49,492 nt of DNA from Acaricomes phytoseiuli DSM 14247 (GCF_000376245.1 NZ_AQXM01000048.1:1-49492); one strand, 5' to 3'. Counted from the first letter of the stretch, positions 16,001 through 25,060 are shown. Translations and numbers: made by a program. The notes: generated by a model not told the origin, from the letters alone.

Positions 16001-18016
16001 ATGCTTCGCGTGGGCAGAGATTGGTCATTACTGGGTGGAGACCCAGCGCCGGGGGAGCTCGACGATGTGCTCAGTTGGGCCACGTTTTGGCAGAGCGAAG
16101 CCGAGCGCATGGGTGCCGGTCAAAGCGAGGTCTCCGTTATCAGTGTGCGGCGCAGCGGTGTCGTGGTCACCGCGGTGGCGGACTTGGTGGCTGCCAATGC
16201 CAGAATCTTGGGCAGTGTCAGCGAGCTCTGCGGCTGCAACGCTGGAATCTACCGGCAGTGGTATGAGCTGCTGGCGGAAGCACAGCGCGCCACGGATCGG
16301 TTGCTGGGCAGGGCGGAGGAGGCTCTTTCCCAGCGGACCGCAGCGGAAGCACTCGTCGGCCTGCCGCGCCCCGCAGCTCTGGCTGATCAGGAATTCGCGC
16401 TGAGTCGCCCGGGCCAGCGGGTCATGGCTGACTGGCAGCTTCAGATCGGCCGCGGGCAGGGGATGCTGAGCTTCGCCGATGATGAACTCCAGCTGATCCG
16501 GGCCCAGGCGCAGCAGCTCCGGGAACAGGTGCAGAGCGATCGCCTGGCTATCGGCAACCGGCTCGGCCAGGCAGAGCTTTCCGCGATGCTGCGGGATGCG
16601 CCGCAACTGGGTAGGGCCAGCGTGGATTCCAGTCTCGCCGGATTCCTGGCCCCCGCACTCAAGGCAGATCCGGCCCTGGCCCGGAGCCGGGATCTTCTGC
16701 GCCGCGCCGAAGCCGGTGATCAGCAGGCTCAGCAGGATTACCTGACGCTTCTGGCAGGTTTCTCGCAGGCGCAGCTGAGCCTGCTGGCGGTAGCTTTTCC
16801 TTCAGCCCGCACCGCTGCCCTGTCGCTGGTCAACGCGGGCTGGGTGAAGTCCTGGTGGAAGGGTTCGGCGGGCCGTCAGCAAGCCCTTGCCGTGGTGGCA
16901 CCGGGGCTCATCGGCAATCTCAACGGCGTGCCGTATCAGGTGCGCGATCACGCCAACCGCCGGCTGCTGGGTTACCTGCGGGCTCAGCCGGGGCAGTCTC
17001 AGGCGGTTCGGGACGCGATTGCCGGGATAGACCAGTCGCTTACCTACGATGACGGTTCGCCACGGGATAATCGCTTCCTGATTTCTTTCGACCTCAATGG
17101 CGGCAAGCCCCTCGCCGCGGTGTCCATCGGTGATCTCGATACCGCAGGCAATATCAGCTATGCGATCCCGGGCATGGGCACTACGGTTGCTCCGGGTGGA
17201 ATCAACAGCTGGACGGATACTTCGCAAGTGCTCTATCGTCAACAAGAATTGGCGCTCAGGAGATTGGGGGAAGATCCCTCATTAGCGGTAGTTTCCTGGA
17301 TCGGTTACGAGGCTCCGGCGTCGTTCCCGGGGAGTTCTGAGGTGTTCGCTAACGATCAGGCAGTGGCCGGTGGCACCCGGTTGGCTGCGGCCTTGGATGG
17401 GCTGCAGATTGCCCGGCAAGGCAGCGCGGCCGGGGCGCCGGCACTCAATGTGGTCGCGCACTCCTACGGCAGCACCACGGCGGTCTACGCCTTGGCCCAG
17501 ACCTCTCAGCCGGTGGCTTCGGCGACATTCGTCGGCTCGGCGGGTATCGACCCCAATGTGGCCCGCTCAGCCGGTGAGCTCAATGTTCTCAAGAGCGACT
17601 CCGGCGCTGTGCAGGTCTATGCCACGAGTTCGGATATGGACTGGGTGGCGGTCGGTGGTGTTCTCGGAGCGCAGGGCAATGCTGTGGCCGGCAGTCTCGG
17701 AGATCTTCTGACCGATCCAGCCGGTGCCGGGGCCCGGTTCGTTGATACCGTAATCAATCAGCGTCCCGCAGATATGCGGGTCTACCCGACGGACTGGATC
17801 TCCTGGCCCGGGGCTACCGAATTCTCTTCCAGGGGCGGCACTGACCCGCAGACCGGGGAAGAGCTGGCCCCGGTTTACGGTCATCAGGCGAACGGCAGCG
17901 GCTTCTGGGCACCCTGGAACGCCCCGACCGGTGGCGGATATTTTGATCAGAAAACCGAATCCCTCAGGAATATCGCGCTCATTTCAGTGGGGCGCGGAAA
18001 TGAGATCACCCCATGA
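16001..18016 (+). CDS. DUF1023-type alpha/beta-hydrolase, candidate type VII effector
   Basis: A 671-aa protein with two parts. Residues 1 to about 270 are Ala/Gln/Leu-rich and helical, like the targeting regions of type VII substrates. From about 300 a hydrolase domain follows, with GMGTT near 391-395, the nucleophile elbow AHSYGS (Ser488), and late Asp and His candidates (for example YGHQANGSGF near the C-terminus). No signal peptide is seen. DUF1023 proteins belong to the alpha/beta-hydrolase superfamily and are frequent next to WXG100 genes. The substrate is unknown; lipid or ester hydrolysis is a reasonable inference. The gene is coupled to the preceding gene and overlaps the first lipoprotein gene by 4 bp. 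Confidence 0.82.
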   Translation: MLRVGRDWSLLGGDPAPGELDDVLSWATFWQSEAERMGAGQSEVSVISVRRSGVVVTAVADLVAANARILGSVSELCGCNAGIYRQWYELLAEAQRATDRLLGRAEEALSQRTAAEALVGLPRPAALADQEFALSRPGQRVMADWQLQIGRGQGMLSFADDELQLIRAQAQQLREQVQSDRLAIGNRLGQAELSAMLRDAPQLGRASVDSSLAGFLAPALKADPALARSRDLLRRAEAGDQQAQQDYLTLLAGFSQAQLSLLAVAFPSARTAALSLVNAGWVKSWWKGSAGRQQALAVVAPGLIGNLNGVPYQVRDHANRRLLGYLRAQPGQSQAVRDAIAGIDQSLTYDDGSPRDNRFLISFDLNGGKPLAAVSIGDLDTAGNISYAIPGMGTTVAPGGINSWTDTSQVLYRQQELALRRLGEDPSLAVVSWIGYEAPASFPGSSEVFANDQAVAGGTRLAAALDGLQIARQGSAAGAPALNVVAHSYGSTTAVYALAQTSQPVASATFVGSAGIDPNVARSAGELNVLKSDSGAVQVYATSSDMDWVAVGGVLGAQGNAVAGSLGDLLTDPAGAGARFVDTVINQRPADMRVYPTDWISWPGATEFSSRGGTDPQTGEELAPVYGHQANGSGFWAPWNAPTGGGYFDQKTESLRNIALISVGRGNEITP

Positions 18017-18582
18017 CGATGAAAACGCTTCGAGCGCGCCGAGGGTTGCGGCCCCTCAGCGCCGGAATCCTTAGCGCAGCCCTGCTGACCCTGACCGCGT
18101 GCATGGCTACACCGCCTGGAGGCAACGTGACGAATTCCAGTGATTATCCGTTTGACGGTACTCGGTCTGCGCAGGTGGTGCGGACGGATTTCTACGACAC
18201 TATTCAGGACACGGTGGACCTTTCGGGTGCTTCGTTTTCGGAGTGGGATCGTGCCGATCCCCGGAAAGTTGGTCGGACCACGCGTTCGGCGTCCCCTGAT
18301 GTGCAAGGTCAACTATTCAGTATTTCTTTGGATGGTGGTGTGGTGTCGGATCCGGTGGGGGTGGCTGATGCGGTGCAGGAGGAGTGGAAGAGTCGGGGTT
18401 GGCAGTTGGGGCCGAGGTTTGATGATTTGGACGTGCCGAATCCTGCTGTTCAAGTATCAGTCACCAGCGCTACTGGAATCGATGTTGTTTTCGTCGCCAG
18501 TGTCGCGGTCTCCGCGATAGAGGTTCGCAGTGACTGTACTGCTGATCCTGCCGCGTCGGTCCGGCCGACGCCTTCGGGGTGA
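18013..18582 (+). CDS. Lipoprotein, first of two tandem paralogues
   Basis: A 189-aa predicted lipoprotein with lipobox LTAC (Cys30) after a basic, hydrophobic signal peptide. The mature part begins near NSSDYPFDGTRSAQVV and contains a well-conserved centre (VSDPVGVADAVQEEWKSRGW) shared with the next gene. The family is not recognised. ATG 18013 overlaps the hydrolase stop. Being coupled to a putative exported hydrolase, it could be an immunity or accessory protein on the outer face of the membrane. From about 18130 the codons end in T or G far more than in neighbouring genes, suggesting transfer. Confidence 0.8.
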   Translation: MTMKTLRARRGLRPLSAGILSAALLTLTACMATPPGGNVTNSSDYPFDGTRSAQVVRTDFYDTIQDTVDLSGASFSEWDRADPRKVGRTTRSASPDVQGQLFSISLDGGVVSDPVGVADAVQEEWKSRGWQLGPRFDDLDVPNPAVQVSVTSATGIDVVFVASVAVSAIEVRSDCTADPAASVRPTPSG

Positions 18583-18935
18583 GTCATGAGGCTCCGGGTG
18601 GGTTTAGTGGTTCTAGGTGCGCTCACTATGACGGGTTGCTTACCTGGTATCCCAGGAGTTTCTGTGAAGAATTCCAGTGATTACCCGTTTGACGGTACTC
18701 GGCCTGCGCAGGTGGTGCTGGATGATTTTTACGACACGGTTGAGGATACGATGCGGCTTTCAACGACCTCATTCCCAACGTGGAATCGGCAGACCGAGGA
18801 CGGGGTGCGTCAGGTCACGTGTTCGGTGTCGCCCGATGTGAGCGGGCAGTTCTTCAGTATTACGCTTCGTGGTGGTGCGGTGTCGGATCCGGTGGGGGTG
18901 GCTGATGCGGTGCAGGAGGAGTGGAAGAGTCGGGG
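18342..18935 (+). repeat. 57-bp identical direct repeat within the lipoprotein pair
   Basis: 18342-18398 and 18879-18935 are identical over 57 bp, though the two proteins differ widely elsewhere. The block encodes VSDPVGVADAVQEEWKSRG. It points to recent duplication or gene conversion. Confidence 0.9.
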
Positions 18936-19122
18936 ATGGCAGCTGGGCCCGAGGTTTGAGGATGCCCAGGGGGCGATTCCGGGTGTTCAGATTTCCGGGG
19001 TGAGTCCGACCGGGATGGACGTGGTGGTTCGGCCTTCCTCTGTAAGCACTCGTATTTCAATAGAGAGTGATTGTACGGCTGATCCTGCTGCGTCGGTCCG
19101 GCCGACGCCTTCAAGCCCCTGA
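18586..19122 (+). CDS. Lipoprotein, second tandem paralogue
   Basis: A 178-aa predicted lipoprotein with lipobox LTMTGC (Cys18). It matches the preceding protein over NSSDYPFDGTR, DDFYDTVEDT, SDPVGVADAVQEEWKSRGW and the C-terminal SDCTADPAASVRPTPS. It adds a cysteine (VTCSVSP) that could pair with the C-terminal one. It begins 3 bp after the first paralogue. Its last 12 bp overlap the convergent ribokinase gene. The GCGTCGG/CCGACGC inverted repeat near its end, also present in the first copy, could help stop transcription. Confidence 0.8.
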   Translation: MRLRVGLVVLGALTMTGCLPGIPGVSVKNSSDYPFDGTRPAQVVLDDFYDTVEDTMRLSTTSFPTWNRQTEDGVRQVTCSVSPDVSGQFFSITLRGGAVSDPVGVADAVQEEWKSRGWQLGPRFEDAQGAIPGVQISGVSPTGMDVVVRPSSVSTRISIESDCTADPAASVRPTPSSP

Positions 19123-20070
19123 TTCTTCAGCAAGCTTTTCAACCGCTGCGGCAACCTCTTGGGCATCCGGGTAGGAACTCTGCGCTCCGGGTTTCGTCAC
19201 GGACAATGCAGAAACCACAGCGGCCCGCTGCGCCGCGGCCAGCAGATCCCCGCCATCGGCCAACACCGAAGCCACCGTGCCGGTGAAGGCGTCACCGGCC
19301 CCGGTAGTATCCACAGCACCCGCGGAGCTCACCGAATGCGCCGGCACCCGCTCCGGGGCTCCTAAACCAGAATCCAGCACTACGGAGCCCCCCGGACCCA
19401 GGGTGACTACTACCCGGTCCACCCCGAGCCGGCGGAAACCCAGATGCGCCTCCGACCAGTCCTTTGCAGGGTCATAGCCCAGTAGATCCATGGCCTCATG
19501 CTCGTTCACCAGCAGCACATCCGTCACCCCGAGTACCGCTTGCGCGGCCGCAGCGTCGGCATTACCCGGACTGGGCGAGAAGTTGAGCAGAACCAGCACA
19601 CCGGCCGCCCGGGCAGTCTGAGCCGCGGCCAGCACGGTACCCACGGGTATCTCGAGACAGAGGCAGAGCACCCCGGTGCCCTCGAAGAGCTCCGGCCGGA
19701 TCATTCCGGGGACCATCGCGGCATTCGCCCCGGCGCTGATGATGATGCTGTTCTCGCCCCGGGCATCTACCGAGATCAAAGCCACGCCGGTGCCACCAGG
19801 AACCCGCCGCACGTGGGTGACATCCACGCCCGCGGCCGCCACCGCATCCAGCATCATCTGCCCGTAAGCGTCTTCGCCCACCGCGCCGATCAGGGAGACC
19901 GCTGCCCCGAGCCGGGCCGCGGCAACCGCTTGATTGGCGCTTTTACCGCCCGGGAGCACGGCGAAATCATGGCCGGGAACGGTTTCCCCTGGCTCAGGCA
20001 GCCGCTCGCAGTGAACGGTGAGGTCCGCATTGAGGGAGCCGAGGGCGATGATCAGATTTCCACTGCGCAT
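19111..20070 (-). CDS. rbsK: Ribokinase (PfkB family)
   Basis: This sugar kinase phosphorylates ribose to ribose-5-phosphate. The PfkB N-terminal signature is GSLNADLTVHCERLPEPGET, followed by PGGKSANQAVAAARLGA. The C-terminal catalytic motif is DTTGAGDAFTG, with the base Asp in GAGDAF. I take ATG at 20070 (319 aa), with a GGAAGAG site; a TTG one codon upstream is less likely. No ribose transporter is adjacent. The gene converges on the lipoprotein pair and is divergent from lysS. Confidence 0.9.
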   Translation of the reverse strand: MRSGNLIIALGSLNADLTVHCERLPEPGETVPGHDFAVLPGGKSANQAVAAARLGAAVSLIGAVGEDAYGQMMLDAVAAAGVDVTHVRRVPGGTGVALISVDARGENSIIISAGANAAMVPGMIRPELFEGTGVLCLCLEIPVGTVLAAAQTARAAGVLVLLNFSPSPGNADAAAAQAVLGVTDVLLVNEHEAMDLLGYDPAKDWSEAHLGFRRLGVDRVVVTLGPGGSVVLDSGLGAPERVPAHSVSSAGAVDTTGAGDAFTGTVASVLADGGDLLAAAQRAAVVSALSVTKPGAQSSYPDAQEVAAAVEKLAEESGA

Positions 20071-20144
20071 CAAGACTCTTCCCTGCTTTTCCTGGTCTTA
20101 TCGACTGGCCTTCATCGCTGCTAAGTAACAGCTCCAGGCCAGCA

Positions 20145-20175
20145 TGGCACATCCGGGCCGCCAGGCCGGTAAAAT
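20145..20175 (+). promoter_or_regulatory. Predicted lysS promoter giving a leaderless mRNA
   Basis: A good -10 (TAAAAT, 20170-20175) lies 8 bases before the GTG start at 20184. Transcription should therefore begin at or within two bases of the start codon. A weak -35 (TGGCAC, 20145-20150) is 19 bp upstream. No Shine-Dalgarno is present. Confidence 0.5.
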
Positions 20176-20183
20176 ACTGAGCT

Positions 20184-21728
20184 GTGACCACTCCGAACTC
20201 TTCGCAGCCGGCCCCTTCCCACGTCTCCGAGGCCTCTGAGGTCTCAGAGCAGATGCAATTGCGCTTGAATAAGCGCAAGGCGTTATTGGAAGGCGGCCAG
20301 GAGGCCTACCCGGTCGGCGTTCCGCGCACGCATACCCTGGCCGAGATCAGGCAGAGGCACGATGGCTTAGCCGCGGATGAGGTCACCGGCGAATTCGCGG
20401 GTGTTGCGGGCCGTGTGGTCTTCGTCCGCAATACCGGCAAATTGTGCTTCGTGACCCTGCAAGAGGGAGACGGCACCCGGTTGCAGGGCATGCTCAGCCT
20501 GGACAAGGTGGGTGAGCAGGCGCTCGCCGACTGGAAAGCCCTGGTGGATCTCGGCGACCACGTCTTCCTGCACGGGGAGATCATCTCCTCGAAGCGTGGG
20601 GAGCTCTCCGTGCTGGCGGATTCCTGGCAGATGGTCTCCAAGGCGATCCGCCCGTTGCCGGTTCTGCACGCGGATCTCAACGAGGAGAACCGGGTGCGCC
20701 AGCGCTATGTGGATCTCATGGTCCGGGACGATGCCCGGAAAATGGTGCGCACCAGGGCGGAAGTCACCAGGACCGTACGGAAAACCCTCGATGATCTGGG
20801 GTATATAGAGGTTGAGGGACCGATATTACAGCTGGTTCACGGCGGCGCGGCGGCCCGCCCTTTTGAGACGCACGTTAACGCTTTTGACCAGAAAATGACC
20901 CTGAGAATTGCCTTGGAGCTTTACCTCAAGCGTGCGGTTGTCGGAGGAATCGACCGAGTCTATGAACTGGGTAGAATTTTCCGTAATGAAGGTGTGGATT
21001 CCACGCACAGCCCAGAATTCACGATGCTCGAATCTTATGAAGCTTATGCGGACCAATTCGTCATGGCGGAGCGCATGCGGCAGATCATCCTTGCCTGTGC
21101 TGATGCGCTGGGAAGTCGGCAAATCAGTACCGACGCCGGGATTATCGATCTTGAGGCAGAATGGCGCTGGCTGGGTGTTTACCCAGGACTTTCTGAGAAA
21201 GTCGGTCAGGAAATCACTCCGGAGACGACAGCGGAAACGCTGCAGCAGATCGCAGCCGCTCATGATGTCTCGGTGAATCCGGACTGGGATGCCGAGAAGC
21301 TGGTAGTGGAGCTCTTCGGCGAACTCGTCGAGCCAGATCTTCTACAGCCCACCTTCGTCTACGACTATCCGCCGTCAGCACAGCCGTTGGCTCGGCCGCA
21401 CCGCACCGAGCCCGGCCTCATCGAGGCTTGGGATCTGATCATCGGCGGGATGGAACGGGGCACGGCGTTCTCTGAGCTGATCGATCCGGTCATCCAGCGC
21501 GAGCGCCTCACCGAACAGTCGCTGCGTGCTGCGGGCGGGGATCCGGAGGCTATGCAATTAGACGAAGATTTCCTACGCGCTCTAGAGTATGGAGCACCAC
21601 CCATGGGTGGTATAGGCCTGGGCATTGACCGGTTGGTCATGTTGTTCACGGGTGCCGGCATCCGTGAGACTATTCTCTTTCCGCTACTTAAACCGCAGGC
21701 GATTGCGCCCGCGGCTCATGATTCCTAA
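20184..21728 (+). CDS. lysS: Lysyl-tRNA synthetase, class II
   Basis: LysS charges tRNA-Lys. The N-terminal OB-fold (about 65-165) contains GRVVFVRNTGKLCFVTLQEG. The catalytic core has motif 2 (RIFRNEGVDSTHSPEFTMLE) and motif 3 (GIGLGIDRLVMLF). The 514-aa length is normal. GTG 20184 is chosen because it fits the leaderless promoter. The order before lsr2 and clpC matches Rv3598c-Rv3597c-Rv3596c. The segment 20820-21240 is noticeably less GC-rich than the rest of the gene. Confidence 0.96.
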   Translation: MTTPNSSQPAPSHVSEASEVSEQMQLRLNKRKALLEGGQEAYPVGVPRTHTLAEIRQRHDGLAADEVTGEFAGVAGRVVFVRNTGKLCFVTLQEGDGTRLQGMLSLDKVGEQALADWKALVDLGDHVFLHGEIISSKRGELSVLADSWQMVSKAIRPLPVLHADLNEENRVRQRYVDLMVRDDARKMVRTRAEVTRTVRKTLDDLGYIEVEGPILQLVHGGAAARPFETHVNAFDQKMTLRIALELYLKRAVVGGIDRVYELGRIFRNEGVDSTHSPEFTMLESYEAYADQFVMAERMRQIILACADALGSRQISTDAGIIDLEAEWRWLGVYPGLSEKVGQEITPETTAETLQQIAAAHDVSVNPDWDAEKLVVELFGELVEPDLLQPTFVYDYPPSAQPLARPHRTEPGLIEAWDLIIGGMERGTAFSELIDPVIQRERLTEQSLRAAGGDPEAMQLDEDFLRALEYGAPPMGGIGLGIDRLVMLFTGAGIRETILFPLLKPQAIAPAAHDS

Positions 21729-21736
21729 GGAACAAG

Positions 21737-21886
21737 ATGGAATATCTTGCCGCAATTCTTCCGTCCATCGGTGTTGGCGTCATATTCTTCTTCGCGATTC
21801 GAGCGATATTCAATGCAGATCGTTCCGAGCGTCAGGCCTTGGCGCGCAGTGAAGACGAAGTGAAAGATCAAGAAAGTCGAATGTAA
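21737..21886 (+). CDS. Small single-span membrane protein
   Basis: A 49-aa open frame begins at ATG 21737, 8 bp after the lysS stop, with AAGGAA upstream. It encodes one hydrophobic helix (about residues 4-24, including GVGVIFFFAIRAIF). A charged, helical cytoplasmic tail rich in Glu, Asp, Arg and Lys follows. Spacing suggests co-transcription with lysS. Tiny membrane proteins at this position are common in related actinobacteria, but no function is known to me. Confidence 0.65.
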   Translation: MEYLAAILPSIGVGVIFFFAIRAIFNADRSERQALARSEDEVKDQESRM

Positions 21887-21941
21887 TAAAATTGTGTAGT
21901 GTATTCGATTCTCAGTGGAGGCTTTACAAGCCACAAGGAAT

Positions 21942-21997
21942 TTGACCCTTCCTCGGTTACGTTGTAACAATAGACATTGTTAGTGATGCACTAACAA
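21942..21997 (+). promoter_or_regulatory. lsr2 promoter overlapped by linked palindromes
   Basis: TTGACC (21942-21947), a 17-bp spacer and TAACAA (21965-21970) form a good promoter. Three inverted repeats overlap it in series: GTTAC-gtt-GTAAC (21956-21968), TAACAAT-agac-ATTGTTA (21965-21982) and TTGTTAGTG-atg-CACTAACAA (21977-21997). The -10 is one half-site, and the expected start of transcription falls at the third palindrome. Either repressor sites or alternative 5'-leader hairpins are possible. Confidence 0.6.
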
Positions 21998-22046
21998 GGA
22001 TTCAGTGCACTTTCACTTCAAATTTCAATTCATATAAGGGGCTTTC

Positions 22047-22385
22047 ATGGCACAGAAAGTTAATATCATCCTGGTCGACGACCTCGATGGGGGCACCGCA
22101 GAAGAGACGATTGCTTTCGGCCTTGATGGCACCGGTTATGAAATTGACCTTTCTGTTGCGCATGCAGAAAAGCTCCGGAACGCGCTCAAGCCATACGTAG
22201 AGGCCGCTCGCAAGAACACGGCCCGTGGTGGACGTGGCCGGGGCCGGGGTTCGCGTGCCGGTGCTGCCAACAGCAATGACATCTCCCGGATCCGCCAGTG
22301 GGCTCGCGACAACGGTTACACCGTGAGTGACCGGGGCCGCATCCAGGCCGATATCGTCGAGGCTTATCACAAAGCCAACGGCTGA
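22047..22385 (+). CDS. lsr2: Lsr2 nucleoid-associated, H-NS-like protein
   Basis: Lsr2 bridges DNA and silences AT-rich, often transferred, genes. The 112-aa protein begins with the N-terminal oligomerisation domain (MAQKVNIILVDDLDGG, YEIDLS, KLRNALKPYVEAAR). After a Gly/Arg-rich linker comes the DNA-binding domain, RIRQWARDNGYTVSDRGRI, whose RGR acts as the AT-hook-like minor-groove contact. ATG 22047 has AAGGGG upstream. It is followed by a strong terminator and then clpC, the standard actinobacterial order. Confidence 0.96.
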   Translation: MAQKVNIILVDDLDGGTAEETIAFGLDGTGYEIDLSVAHAEKLRNALKPYVEAARKNTARGGRGRGRGSRAGAANSNDISRIRQWARDNGYTVSDRGRIQADIVEAYHKANG

Positions 22386-22413
22386 CCTCGTAGGGCCAGC
22401 GACGAAAAGCTCA

Positions 22414-22473
22414 GTTCGCCATAGGGAAAACCCGCCAGAACTTCTGTTCCGGCGGGTTTTCCCTATGGCGAAC
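22414..22473 (+). terminator. Strong hairpin terminator between lsr2 and clpC
   Basis: The 28-nt arms 22414-22441 and 22446-22473 pair with one mismatch around a 4-nt loop. The stem contains an AAAA/TTTT tract within its arms. This isolates lsr2 from clpC. Confidence 0.85.
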
Positions 22474-22538
22474 ACACTGCCGCTCCGCGATAAATCTGCG
22501 TAGCATCAAAAGCACGCAGCAGCTAGGAGTGTGGCGCA

Positions 22539-25031
22539 ATGTTCGAAAGATTCACCGATAGAGCCCGACGCGTTGTCGTATTAGCCCAAGAAGAGGCTCG
22601 TATGCTCAACCACAACTACATTGGCACCGAGCACATCCTGCTCGGGCTCATCCATGAAGGGGAGGGCATCGCAGCCAAAGCGCTCGAGTCCCTCAATATC
22701 TCCCTTGATGCGGTGCGCGAGCAGGTCCAGGAGATCATCGGTCAGGGCCAGCAAGCGCCCAGTGGCCACATCCCCTTCACCCCCCGAGCCAAAAAAGTGC
22801 TGGAGCTCTCCTTGCGCGAGGCCCTTCAGCTCGGCCACAACTACATCGGTACCGAGCACATTCTGCTCGGGCTCATCCGTGAGGGCGAGGGCGTCGCGGC
22901 CCAGGTGCTGGTCAAGCTCGGCGCTGATCTCGGCCGCGTGCGGCAGCAGGTCATCCAGCTGCTCTCCGGCTACCAGGGTAAAGAAACTGCCGGCGCCGGT
23001 GTAGGCCAGGGGCAGCAGGAAGGCACCCCGGCGGGGTCCGTGGTCCTGGACCAGTTCGGACGGAACCTGACCCAGGCGGCCCGGGAGAACAAACTCGATC
23101 CGGTCATCGGACGCGAGCACGAGATGGAACGCGTGATGCAGGTGCTCTCCCGCCGCACCAAGAACAACCCGGTGCTGATCGGCGAGCCCGGGGTTGGCAA
23201 GACCGCCGTGGTCGAAAGCCTGGCCCAGGCGATCGTGCGCGGCGATGTTCCGGAGACGCTCAAGGACAAGCAGCTCTACACCCTGGACCTCGGCTCGCTC
23301 GTCGCCGGATCGCGCTACCGCGGCGACTTCGAAGAGCGGCTCAAGAAGGTGCTCAAGGATATCCGCACGCGCGGAGACATCATCTTGTTCATCGACGAGA
23401 TCCACACCCTGGTGGGTGCCGGCGCCGCAGAAGGCGCTATCGACGCCGCCAGCATCCTCAAGCCGATGCTGGCCCGGGGCGAGCTGCAGACCATCGGTGC
23501 CACCACGCTGGATGAGTACCGCAAGCACATCGAGAAGGACGCAGCGCTCGAGCGCCGCTTCCAGCCGATCCAGGTCAACGAGCCTTCCGTTGCGCACGCC
23601 ATCGAGATCCTCAAGGGGCTGCGCGATCGGTATGAGGCCCACCACCGGGTCTCCATCACCGATGCCGCCCTGGCCTCAGCGGCGAACCTCGCCGAGCGCT
23701 ATATCTCGGACCGGTTCCTGCCGGATAAGGCGATCGACCTGATCGACGAGGCGGGTGCCAGGCTGCGCATCCGTCGGATGACTGCTCCGCCCGAGCTGAA
23801 GGCCATGGCGGAGGAGATCGCCGCGGTGAAGGCGCAGAAGGAAGCGGCTATCGATGCTCAGGATTTCGAAGGCGCTGCGGCACTGCGGGATACCGAGCAG
23901 AAGCTGACCTCCGAGCTGGCGGAGAAGGATCGCTCCTGGCGCAGCGGCGGCCTGGATACGGTTGCCGAGGTGGACGAAGAACTGATCGCGGAAGTGCTCG
24001 CGAACTCCACGGGCATCCCGGTCTTCAAGCTCACGGAGGAGGAGTCCAGCCGTCTGCTGAAGATGGAGGAAGAGCTGCATAAGCGGGTCATCGGCCAGGA
24101 CGAGGCGATCAAGTCGCTTTCACAGGCGATCCGCCGTACTCGTGCCGGGCTGAAAGATCCGAAGCGCCCCGGCGGTTCCTTCATCTTCGCCGGCCCCACC
24201 GGTGTCGGCAAGACGGAACTGGCTAAGGCGCTCGCCGAGTTCCTCTTCGGCGACGAGGAAGCACTCATCACCCTGGATATGTCGGAGTACTCGGAGAAGC
24301 ACACCGTCTCCCGGCTCTTCGGCGCCCCGCCAGGATACGTCGGCTACGAAGAAGGCGGGCAGCTGACCGAGAAGGTCCGCCGCCGTCCGTTCTCCGTAGT
24401 GCTCTTCGACGAGGTCGAGAAGGCGCACGCGGATCTGTTCAACTCCTTGCTGCAGATCCTCGAAGACGGGCGTCTGACGGACTCCCAGGGCCGGGTGGTG
24501 GACTTCAAGAACACCGTGATCATCATGACCACCAACCTGGGCACCCGGGATATCTCCAAGGCGGTGGCCACCGGCTTCCAGTCCGGAGCAGATACTCAGA
24601 CCAGTTACAACCGGATGCGGGCCAGGGTGACCGAAGAGCTCAAGCAGCACTTCCGCCCGGAGTTCCTCAACCGCGTTGATGACGTGGTGGTCTTCCCGCA
24701 GCTGACTCAGGACGAGATCATCCAGATCGTCGATCTCTTCCTCGATCGGCTCGAAGCCAGGCTCAAGGACCGGGATATGGGCATCGAACTCACCGATAAG
24801 GCTAAGGAGCTGCTGGCCAACCGGGGCTATGATCCTGCGATGGGTGCCCGGCCGCTGCGCCGGACCATCCAGCGCGAGATCGAGGATCAGCTTTCCGAGC
24901 GGATCCTGTTCGGTGAGCTCAAGCCCGGCGAGATCGTCGTGATCGATGTCGAAGGCGAAGGCGATGATGCGAAGTTCACTTTCGCGGGCAACGCCAAGCC
25001 CAGGGTCCCGGAGATCGCACCGGTCTCCTGA
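22539..25031 (+). CDS. clpC: ATP-dependent Clp protease ATPase subunit ClpC
   Basis: A HSP100 unfoldase that feeds substrates to ClpP. Two Clp-N repeats (about 1-65 and 78-143) are followed by the first AAA domain, with Walker A GEPGVGKT (215-222) and Walker [10 protein letters not shown] (281-289). Next come a UVR/coiled middle domain (about 424-460) and the second AAA domain, with Walker A GPTGVGKT (552-559). The ClpP-contact loop is expected in the second AAA domain. The 830-aa length is normal. AGGAG lies 10 bp before ATG 22539. Confidence 0.98.
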   Translation: MFERFTDRARRVVVLAQEEARMLNHNYIGTEHILLGLIHEGEGIAAKALESLNISLDAVREQVQEIIGQGQQAPSGHIPFTPRAKKVLELSLREALQLGHNYIGTEHILLGLIREGEGVAAQVLVKLGADLGRVRQQVIQLLSGYQGKETAGAGVGQGQQEGTPAGSVVLDQFGRNLTQAARENKLDPVIGREHEMERVMQVLSRRTKNNPVLIGEPGVGKTAVVESLAQAIVRGDVPETLKDKQLYTLDLGSLVAGSRYRGDFEERLKKVLKDIRTRGDIILFIDEIHTLVGAGAAEGAIDAASILKPMLARGELQTIGATTLDEYRKHIEKDAALERRFQPIQVNEPSVAHAIEILKGLRDRYEAHHRVSITDAALASAANLAERYISDRFLPDKAIDLIDEAGARLRIRRMTAPPELKAMAEEIAAVKAQKEAAIDAQDFEGAAALRDTEQKLTSELAEKDRSWRSGGLDTVAEVDEELIAEVLANSTGIPVFKLTEEESSRLLKMEEELHKRVIGQDEAIKSLSQAIRRTRAGLKDPKRPGGSFIFAGPTGVGKTELAKALAEFLFGDEEALITLDMSEYSEKHTVSRLFGAPPGYVGYEEGGQLTEKVRRRPFSVVLFDEVEKAHADLFNSLLQILEDGRLTDSQGRVVDFKNTVIIMTTNLGTRDISKAVATGFQSGADTQTSYNRMRARVTEELKQHFRPEFLNRVDDVVVFPQLTQDEIIQIVDLFLDRLEARLKDRDMGIELTDKAKELLANRGYDPAMGARPLRRTIQREIEDQLSERILFGELKPGEIVVIDVEGEGDDAKFTFAGNAKPRVPEIAPVS

Positions 25032-25060
25032 GCCCGGGCTCGGAAGCAAGCAGATTTCAC

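Noticed and set aside
15328-19122. Complete ESX secretion locus
   Set aside because: No EccC-type ATPase, EccD channel or mycosin gene is present; only candidate substrates and lipoproteins are seen.
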